A stretch of 25,261 nucleotides of DNA from Neptuniibacter sp. (lineage in GTDB: Bacteria; Pseudomonadota; Gammaproteobacteria; Pseudomonadales; Balneatricaceae), in NCBI GenBank assembly GCA_030149405.1, contig JASBRM010000111.1:1-25261 (forward strand). The letters run 5' to 3'. Position numbers and translations under genes: made by a program. Below the pieces are notes generated by a model. It had not been told where the DNA came from. It searched no databases and worked only from the letters and a program-made list of their open reading frames with translations. This document shows, piece after piece, positions 16,824 through 22,602 of this stretch; the first letter of the stretch is position 1, and each line of letters opens with the position of its first letter.

Positions 16824-17885
16824 GTGACAGAGTTCCTTAGTGAATACGGATTGTTTCTTGCTAAATCGGTCACTGTTGTGATTGCTATTCTTGCAGTAGT
16901 TATTGGAATTATTGCTGCATCATCCCGTGCCAAAAAAGATGCACGACATGGCGATATTCAGGTAGAGCACTTCAATGATGAGCTTCAGGAGATGAAAGAG
17001 GTCCTTGAAGGATCAATCCTGGATAAGGATGAGCTAAAGGCTATTCATAAAGCAGAAAAGAAAAAAGAAAAAGAAGAGAAAAAAGCGCGTAAAAACAACC
17101 CTCCTAAAACAGAGGAGCGTAACAAAAGAATCTATGTTCTGGACTTTGATGGCGATATCAAAGCCAGCGAAGTAGAACCGCTGCGTCAGGAAATTTCTGC
17201 GATACTTATGATGGCTGAAGCGGATAAAGATGAAGTGGTCATTCGTCTTGAAAGCCCAGGCGGGATGGTGCACGAATACGGCCTTGCCTCTTCACAAATT
17301 GAACGTATCAAGCGTAAAAACCTACCGCTTACCATTTGTGTTGATCGTGTAGCTGCAAGTGGCGGTTATATGATGGCTTGCTTAGCAGATAAATTGCTTG
17401 CAGCGCCTTTTGCAATTGTTGGTTCAATTGGTGTGATCGCGCAATTACCAAATTTCCATCGTTTGCTTAAAAAGAATGATGTTGATTACGAAGTGCTTAC
17501 TGCCGGCGAGTACAAACGTACGTTGACCATGTTTGGTGAGAACACGGATAAGGGTCGAGAGAAGTTTGTTGAAGAGCTTGAAGAAACTCATACTTTGTTT
17601 AAGAACTTTGTAAAAGAATATCGTGATCAAGTGGATATTGAAAAAGTCGCTACCGGTGAGATCTGGTTCGGTAAACAAGCGCTGGAGATTAACTTGGTGG
17701 ATGAATTGGTTACTTCTGATCAGTATCTGATGGAAGCTGCAGAAGAAGCTGATATTTATCTGGTGCGATATGAAGAGAAAAAATCATTTCAGGATAAGTT
17801 GTCTGAATTCACGGTGGACTCCAGCGATAAGGTTCTGTCGCGCTGGTGGACTCGCCTGACCCAGCCAAGAACCTGGTCCCGATAA
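16824..17885 (+). CDS. sohB: Periplasmic-facing signal-peptide-peptidase-like serine protease SohB
   Basis: A 353-aa S49-family protease anchored by an N-terminal membrane helix (about residues 13-32). A charged, Lys/Glu-rich linker follows (KAEKKKEKEEKKARKNNPPK, 76-95). The protease domain contains SPGGMVHEYG, the nucleophile Ser179 in RVAASGGYMMA and the general-base Lys231 in AGEYKRTLTMFGE; the dyad is intact. The start is GTG at 16824 with GGAG 7 nt upstream. It sits just upstream of psrA in the same direction with 93 bp between, and is divergent from the SCP2 gene. A role in envelope protein quality control is inferred from E. coli SohB. Confidence 0.93.
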   Translation: MTEFLSEYGLFLAKSVTVVIAILAVVIGIIAASSRAKKDARHGDIQVEHFNDELQEMKEVLEGSILDKDELKAIHKAEKKKEKEEKKARKNNPPKTEERNKRIYVLDFDGDIKASEVEPLRQEISAILMMAEADKDEVVIRLESPGGMVHEYGLASSQIERIKRKNLPLTICVDRVAASGGYMMACLADKLLAAPFAIVGSIGVIAQLPNFHRLLKKNDVDYEVLTAGEYKRTLTMFGENTDKGREKFVEELEETHTLFKNFVKEYRDQVDIEKVATGEIWFGKQALEINLVDELVTSDQYLMEAAEEADIYLVRYEEKKSFQDKLSEFTVDSSDKVLSRWWTRLTQPRTWSR

Positions 17886-17936
17886 AAAGTTGTTTTAATC
17901 TTCAATGTGTTACGTGTAGAAACAGAGATTTGCGGT

Positions 17937-17972
17937 TATAATCTTTCAAAACTTGTTTCAAACGTAGGTTTG
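17937..17972 (+). promoter_or_regulatory. psrA promoter -10 with overlapping PsrA operator
   Basis: TATAAT at 17937-17942 is a perfect -10 hexamer (the -35 is weak). Immediately downstream, CAAAC-GTAG-GTTTG (17959-17972) is an exact match to the published PsrA binding consensus (G/C)AAAC-N4-GTTT(G/C). A second half-palindrome AAACTTGTTT (17949-17958) adjoins it. Bound protein would cover the start site, fitting autorepression relieved by fatty acids or acyl-CoA. Confidence 0.72.
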
Positions 17973-17978
17973 TTTTAG

Positions 17979-18641
17979 ATGAGCAGTAAAGGGACTCCTT
18001 CAAGTATTGTTGATGCGGCTGAAGCTTTGTTTGCTGAACAAGGCTTTGCCGAGACAACCGTGCGGCAGATTACAAGTCGCGCGAAGGTAAACCTTGCGGC
18101 CATCAATTACCACTTCGGTTCCAAAAAAGGCCTTATTCAGGCCATTGCCGAAAAATTTATCACTCCTCTCTGTAACGAACTTAATAGTCAGATGGATAGC
18201 TCTTTAGGCCCGGATTCTAAGCCGACTCTGGATGAGTTATTAGAAATGCTGATGCGGGCTTTGCTGATTGTACGCAGTGAAAACAGAAATGCTTTGTCTG
18301 TTTTTATGCGCTTGCTTGAGCTTGCGTATATGGCCAATCAGGAAGAACTCAGGGATTTTCTGATCGGTCGATACAAAAGTCGACTGGATCACTTCCTGAT
18401 CTATCTTCGTCAGGATTCGGCTCCAATGGAAGATGATGAGTTTTTCTGGCGTCTTCATTTCTTGTTAGGGTCAATGACCTTCACACTGTCCAATTTCCAT
18501 ACACTTCACAGCCTCGAGAAACGTCAGTTTTCAGGTGAACAAGAGGGTACGGAGGTAGAGCTTATTCTGCATCGTATGATTCCTGTTTTGTCTGCAGGGC
18601 TTCAGGCCAGAGGTGAAAAGCTTTACTTCAGTAAAATCTGA
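17979..18641 (+). CDS. psrA: TetR-family regulator PsrA (fatty-acid-responsive)
   Basis: A 220-aa repressor/activator. The N-terminal HTH (about residues 8-55: SSIVDAAEALFAEQGFAETT, VRQITSRAKVNLAAINYHFG, SKKGLIQAI) matches Pseudomonas PsrA closely (LFAERGFAET, ITSKAGVNLAAVNYHFGSKK from memory). PsrA senses long-chain fatty acids and controls beta-oxidation genes and rpoS. Supporting evidence is the consensus PsrA operator just upstream and the gene order psrA-(ykuD)-nagZ, as in Pseudomonas, where nagZ follows psrA and lexA precedes it. lexA and sulA are absent here, with sohB in their place. Confidence 0.85.
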   Translation: MSSKGTPSSIVDAAEALFAEQGFAETTVRQITSRAKVNLAAINYHFGSKKGLIQAIAEKFITPLCNELNSQMDSSLGPDSKPTLDELLEMLMRALLIVRSENRNALSVFMRLLELAYMANQEELRDFLIGRYKSRLDHFLIYLRQDSAPMEDDEFFWRLHFLLGSMTFTLSNFHTLHSLEKRQFSGEQEGTEVELILHRMIPVLSAGLQARGEKLYFSKI

Positions 18642-18651
18642 GTTAATTCAA

Positions 18652-19131
18652 ATGGTTCAGATCACTATCTCTATCACTGATCAGGTTCTGAAACTTTTTG
18701 ACGGTGAACAGCTTGTTGTTCAATATCCGGTTTCAACGGCGCTTAATGGCCCAGGTGAAACTCAGAATAGTGGCTGTACCCCAAGAGGCAAGCACTATAT
18801 CCGAGCAATGATTGGTGAAGGGTTGCAGGAAAATTCCGTCTTGTTCGGCCGCCGTTTTACCGGTGAGATTTATAATGCTGATTTAGCTCAACAGCATCCT
18901 GAAAGGGATTGGATTCTATCCCGGGTTCTTTGGTTATGTGGTCAGGAAATTGGTAAAAACCGCTTAGGTAATGTTGATACTATGCAACGCTATATTTATA
19001 TCCATGGTACTCCTGATACAGAGCCTATGGGGGTCGCAAAGTCTCATGGTTGTGTCCGTATGCGAAATTCTGATCTGATGAATTTGTATGATCGGGTTAC
19101 TCCCGGTACACCTGTGTTGATTGAGGAGTAA
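18652..19131 (+). CDS. YkuD-domain protein without signal peptide, probable cytoplasmic L,D-carboxypeptidase (ElsL-like)
   Basis: A 159-aa YkuD (L,D-transpeptidase-fold) protein. Catalytic residues are His118 (YIHGTPDTEPMGVAK), His132 and Cys134 in SHGCVRMRNS, so the active site is complete. The ATG at 18652, 10 bp after the psrA stop, begins straight at the first strand (MVQITISITDQVLKLFDGEQ). No signal peptide or membrane segment is present, so the protein is probably cytoplasmic, unlike the L,D-transpeptidases. In Acinetobacter a signal-less YkuD enzyme, ElsL, replaces LdcA as the recycling L,D-carboxypeptidase that trims tetrapeptides. Its position next to nagZ, a recycling gene, favours that role. 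ElsL assignment is inference; the YkuD family is certain. Confidence 0.8.
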   Translation: MVQITISITDQVLKLFDGEQLVVQYPVSTALNGPGETQNSGCTPRGKHYIRAMIGEGLQENSVLFGRRFTGEIYNADLAQQHPERDWILSRVLWLCGQEIGKNRLGNVDTMQRYIYIHGTPDTEPMGVAKSHGCVRMRNSDLMNLYDRVTPGTPVLIEE

Positions 19132-19140
19132 TTTTTACGT

Positions 19141-20145
19141 ATGACCAGCGCTACTTTGTTTCTGGACCTCGAAGGTGTTGAACTGACCCCGGATGAGCAA
19201 ACGCTTTTACGTGATCCATTGATTGGTGGTGTGATTTTGTTTGCGCGAAACACACAATCTGCTGAGCAGGTTAAGTGTCTGGTTGAAAGTATCCGGGTCA
19301 TCAACCCCGAGTGTATCATCAGCGTGGATCAGGAAGGTGGCCGAGTACAGCGCTTGAAAGAGGGGGTCACACGCCTTCCTCCGGTACAGGCGCTGCATTC
19401 CCTGTATTCTGAAAACCCAGAACAGGGTTGCCGTGCGGCCAGAGAACTAGGTTACTTAATGGCTGCTGAAATGCGACTGCTGGACGTAGATATCAGTTAT
19501 GCGCCTGTTCTTGATATTGATTACGGCCATAACGATGTTATTGGCGACAGAGCTTTTGCCAATTCAGTTGAGGCTGTAACGGCTTTGTCTTGTGCTTATA
19601 TTTCGGGATTATCTGATGCTGGAATGGCTGCCACAGGTAAGCATTTCCCCGGCCACGGTTGGGTGAATTCGGATACACATCTTGAGGGCGCTTCGGATTC
19701 CCGTAGTTTTGAAGAATTGACGCAAGCTGATCTTAAACCTTTCATTCGGGCAATAGAAAACGGCATTGAGGCAATGATGCTGGCTCATGTTGTTTACCCT
19801 AAATGTGATGCTGATCCAGCTGGCTTTTCCCGCTTTTGGCTAACTGACATCCTTAAAAATAAGTTAGGTTTTCGGGGTGTTGTGTTCAGTGATGACCTCT
19901 CAATGAATGCCGCTCAGTCGGCCGGAAGTTATGAAGATCGAGTTAAAGCAGCATTTAAAGCGGGATGTCAGGCGATACTTTGTTGTAATGAAAGACAGGG
20001 TACTCTAGAAATCCTGAAATATATGCACTCTATAAACTGCAGGCCGCTTAAATCATTATCGTCTTTAAAAGGCCGTGAATGGCACACTGATCAGTCTCGA
20101 TTAAACTCAGCCCGAGATCTGGCTAAACAATTAGTTACCTCTTAA
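19141..20145 (+). CDS. nagZ: Beta-N-acetylhexosaminidase NagZ, peptidoglycan recycling
   Basis: A 334-aa cytoplasmic GH3 enzyme that removes GlcNAc from anhydro-muropeptides during cell-wall recycling. The GH3 signature SVDQEGGRVQRLKEGVTRLP is at about 61-80. The Asp-His dyad is in KHFPGHGWVNSDTH (Asp178, His180; family usually DSH), and the nucleophile is Asp251 in VVFSDDLSM. The length is the family's usual value. Follows the YkuD gene by 9 bp. In Enterobacteria and Pseudomonas its product signals AmpC induction. MscS follows 22 bp later. Confidence 0.94.
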   Translation: MTSATLFLDLEGVELTPDEQTLLRDPLIGGVILFARNTQSAEQVKCLVESIRVINPECIISVDQEGGRVQRLKEGVTRLPPVQALHSLYSENPEQGCRAARELGYLMAAEMRLLDVDISYAPVLDIDYGHNDVIGDRAFANSVEAVTALSCAYISGLSDAGMAATGKHFPGHGWVNSDTHLEGASDSRSFEELTQADLKPFIRAIENGIEAMMLAHVVYPKCDADPAGFSRFWLTDILKNKLGFRGVVFSDDLSMNAAQSAGSYEDRVKAAFKAGCQAILCCNERQGTLEILKYMHSINCRPLKSLSSLKGREWHTDQSRLNSARDLAKQLVTS

Positions 20146-20167
20146 TCGTTTTAAATGGAGTTAAGTG

Positions 20168-21274
20168 ATGGTTGAATTTCTGAACCAGCTTTTATCCCAG
20201 CACTACCTAGAGTATGAGAACTCAGCATGGATGATTTTGTCTGCTCTGATCTGTGCTATAGCCGTGGTCATCGATCTCGTTGTCAGAACATTTCTAGGTA
20301 AGCTGCAAGCTCAGGCAGAAAAAACCTTCACCCTTTGGGATGATGCTTTTTTAACTGCTATACATCTTCCTGCATTAATGCTGATTTGGTTGAGCGCAGG
20401 GTTTTGGTTGCTGCAAATTCTGCAGGAGCATTTTTCGATCATTGTTTTGGAAGCAGATAACCCACTGCCAAAATTGATTCTAATCGTTTTGGTAGCGTGG
20501 AGCTGTCTAAGATTTCTTAATCGTTTAGAAGAGATTCTCACCAGTCCTGACGTGATGAAAAAACCGATGGACCCTACGACGGTTGGGGCTTTGTCGCGTC
20601 TATCGCGTGTAATCGTTGCCATTATGCTTATTTTGATCGTTATGCAGAGCTATGGTTACAGCATTTCAGGGCTTCTGGCTTTTGGTGGTATTGGTGGTAT
20701 TGCTGTCGGTTTTGCAGCTAAGGATCTTCTTGCTAACTTCTTTGGTGGTCTGATGATCTATCTTGATAGGCCTTTCAAAGTAGGGGACTGGATACGTTCC
20801 CCAGATAAGCAGATTGAGGGTACAGTAGAAGACATAGGTTGGCGCCAGACGCGTATCCGGACCTTTGATAAACGCCCGCTCTATGTGCCGAATTCTACAT
20901 TCGCAAATATCTCGGTGGAAAACCCTTCGCGTATGACCAATCGCCGTATCTATGAATATATTGGCGTGCGTTATGATGATGCGGATCAGGTATCAGCGAT
21001 AGTTGAAGCGGTTAAACAGATGCTGAAACAGCACCCTGAGATTGATCATAACAACACTTTGATCGTAAACCTGGATCGCTTCGGGCCTTCTTCACTGGAT
21101 TTCTTTATCTACACGTTCACCAAGACAACAGATTGGATTCACTTCCATGAAATTAAACAGGATGTGATGATGAAAATTATCCGGATTATTGAAGAGCAGG
21201 GGGCTGAATTTGCCTTCCCAACAACAACGGTGCATTTAGTTAATGAGGCACCGGAAGGGCTGTTAAATAACTAG
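20168..21274 (+). CDS. MscS-type small-conductance mechanosensitive channel
   Basis: A 368-aa MscS-superfamily channel, closest by appearance to YnaI/YbdG-type members with extra N-terminal membrane helices (about 20-45, 65-85, 99-118, 139-160). The pore helix region SGLLAFGGIGGIAVGFAAKD is followed by LLANFFGGLMIYLDRPFKVG and the beta domain (TVEDIGWRQTRIRTFDKRPL, YVPNSTFANISVENPSRM). The C-terminal alpha/beta domain is complete. Opens under membrane tension to release solutes. The start is ATG at 20168 with GGAG 7 nt upstream; an adjacent GTG is too close. Terminator follows. Confidence 0.88.
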   Translation: MVEFLNQLLSQHYLEYENSAWMILSALICAIAVVIDLVVRTFLGKLQAQAEKTFTLWDDAFLTAIHLPALMLIWLSAGFWLLQILQEHFSIIVLEADNPLPKLILIVLVAWSCLRFLNRLEEILTSPDVMKKPMDPTTVGALSRLSRVIVAIMLILIVMQSYGYSISGLLAFGGIGGIAVGFAAKDLLANFFGGLMIYLDRPFKVGDWIRSPDKQIEGTVEDIGWRQTRIRTFDKRPLYVPNSTFANISVENPSRMTNRRIYEYIGVRYDDADQVSAIVEAVKQMLKQHPEIDHNNTLIVNLDRFGPSSLDFFIYTFTKTTDWIHFHEIKQDVMMKIIRIIEEQGAEFAFPTTTVHLVNEAPEGLLNN

Positions 21275-21297
21275 AAACTCACTACTGATTTGTTCAT

Positions 21298-21325
21298 AAA
21301 AAAGCCCTGATTATCAGGGCTTTTT
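21298..21325. terminator. Bidirectional terminator shared by mscS and hpt
   Basis: A 7-bp GC-rich stem (GCCCTGA / TCAGGGC, loop TTA) extended by A6 and T5 runs to about 12 bp. It is symmetric, so it works on both strands. The hpt stop codon and last codons (Lys-Lys-Pro-stop) fall inside the right arm, so the terminator stem is partly coding on the minus strand. Confidence 0.9.
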
Positions 21326-21880
21326 AGTTACTGCAAAGATGCCTGGTGCATTGCGCCAGAAACCTTTGTAATCCAGCCCAAATCCAAATACATAGCGGTC
21401 TTCAATCTCAAAGCCTGTGTAATCAGGCTTTAGTTCGGAGTGGTTTTTGCGGTCATGAATTTTATTAAGTAAGACTGCAACTAAAACACGGGCAGCTCCT
21501 TCCGAGTGAAGGTATTCAACAACTGAGGCTAATGTGTGGCCTTCGTCATAGATATCATCAACCACAAGGATAACCCGGTCTTTAACTGGCATGTTTGGGA
21601 AGGTTTTCCATTCCAGATTGTTACCCGAGGTGGTATTTCGATATCGTGTGGCGTGGAGATAATCCACTTCAAGGGGAAAGTTCAACTTAGTAAGAAGTTG
21701 CCCAGCGATTACCATTCCGCCATTCATTACGGGCATGACGACAGGTTTTTCATCGGCAAGGTCAGTAGAAATCTCATAGGCCATGCTATGCAAAGCTTGT
21801 TGAACTTCCACTTCATCAAACAAGAGGTCTGCTTTTATATAAACTTCTCGTATCTCTTGATCTGTAACCTGTTCAGTCAT
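21314..21880 (-). CDS. hpt: Hypoxanthine phosphoribosyltransferase
   Basis: A 188-aa purine-salvage enzyme that converts hypoxanthine (or guanine) and PRPP to IMP (or GMP), cytoplasmic. The PRPP motif VILVVDDIYDEGHTL (about residues 103-117), the PVMNGGMVIAGQLL loop and the C-terminal YVFGFGLDYKGFWRNAPGIF are typical of the hypoxanthine-guanine type. The start codon overlaps the csiV stop by one base (TAATG), implying translational coupling. Last gene of the mfd-csiV-hpt operon. Confidence 0.9.
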   Translation of the reverse strand: MTEQVTDQEIREVYIKADLLFDEVEVQQALHSMAYEISTDLADEKPVVMPVMNGGMVIAGQLLTKLNFPLEVDYLHATRYRNTTSGNNLEWKTFPNMPVKDRVILVVDDIYDEGHTLASVVEYLHSEGAARVLVAVLLNKIHDRKNHSELKPDYTGFEIEDRYVFGFGLDYKGFWRNAPGIFAVTKKP

Positions 21881-22602
21881 TATTCCACCGGTTTAACTTC
21901 GATCAGGACTCCAAAAAGAGGGTGATCAATAAAATGCAGTTCTTTGGATCTCATTCGGCGTGCCTGAGTCAGATTAACCGTCAGGGTTTCAGGTATGAAT
22001 AACTCTGCTGGTTGAATGACTCTGATCGCAGTACTGGCGACATTGCTTGTTAATTCTTCTGCATTTGCAATTTCAGTTGTTTCTAGGGTTTCGTCATGCT
22101 GGGTTTTAAGCAGCATCGAAGATTCTGCTGCAGTCAGGCTGCGACTAAAATAAAGGTCGGGACGGAAGTGCAGGTAACGGCCTTTACCAATACCAATATA
22201 ACCATCCAGCTCATACATGCCGTTATCAAGAATATCGCCCCCCTGAATACGTACCGGCTCTGGTTGCTGAGTCTCGGCTACGGGTTGCATCCAGCCCTCA
22301 TGGTAGAGAACGCGGTAGTTATCAGAGCGTTTTAGTTGTGCGAGCTCCTGATTCAGACTCAGCAGGCTGGGTTCCAGCTTCTGAAAAGCCGTTAATTCCT
22401 CATCCGATTGAGTTGGTTCTGCCAGTGTGATGGATGTTTTTAGTGGCACTTCATTGATTTCCGGCCAGTATTCATCATCCAGAGCCTGATTGCCGGTGTT
22501 GGCAAAAATGATGACCTCAACGGTATACCAGTCTTCAGCCTGGGCAAACGAAGCCAGAGATAGAAGAAAAGTCAGAAGTGCTGATTGCATCCATTTATTC
22601 AT
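21880..22602 (-). CDS. csiV: CsiV-family periplasmic peptidoglycan-associated protein
   Basis: A 240-aa exported protein with signal peptide MNKWMQSALLTFLLSLASFA (cleavage after AQA). The mature start EDWYTVEVIIFANTG and the segments ELDGYIGIGKGRYLHFRPDLY and MRSKELHFIDHPLFGVLIEV are the hallmarks of the CsiV family (PF10972). In Vibrio cholerae CsiV binds peptidoglycan and assists PBP1A via LpoA. It is commonly found beside mfd in gammaproteobacteria. It overlaps the mfd stop by 4 bp (ATGA) and hpt by 1 bp. Confidence 0.87.
   Translation of the reverse strand: MNKWMQSALLTFLLSLASFAQAEDWYTVEVIIFANTGNQALDDEYWPEINEVPLKTSITLAEPTQSDEELTAFQKLEPSLLSLNQELAQLKRSDNYRVLYHEGWMQPVAETQQPEPVRIQGGDILDNGMYELDGYIGIGKGRYLHFRPDLYFSRSLTAAESSMLLKTQHDETLETTEIANAEELTSNVASTAIRVIQPAELFIPETLTVNLTQARRMRSKELHFIDHPLFGVLIEVKPVE

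Noticed and set aside
21536..21925. 129-codon plus-strand frame across hpt and csiV
   Set aside because: Shadow frame opposite two well-supported genes.
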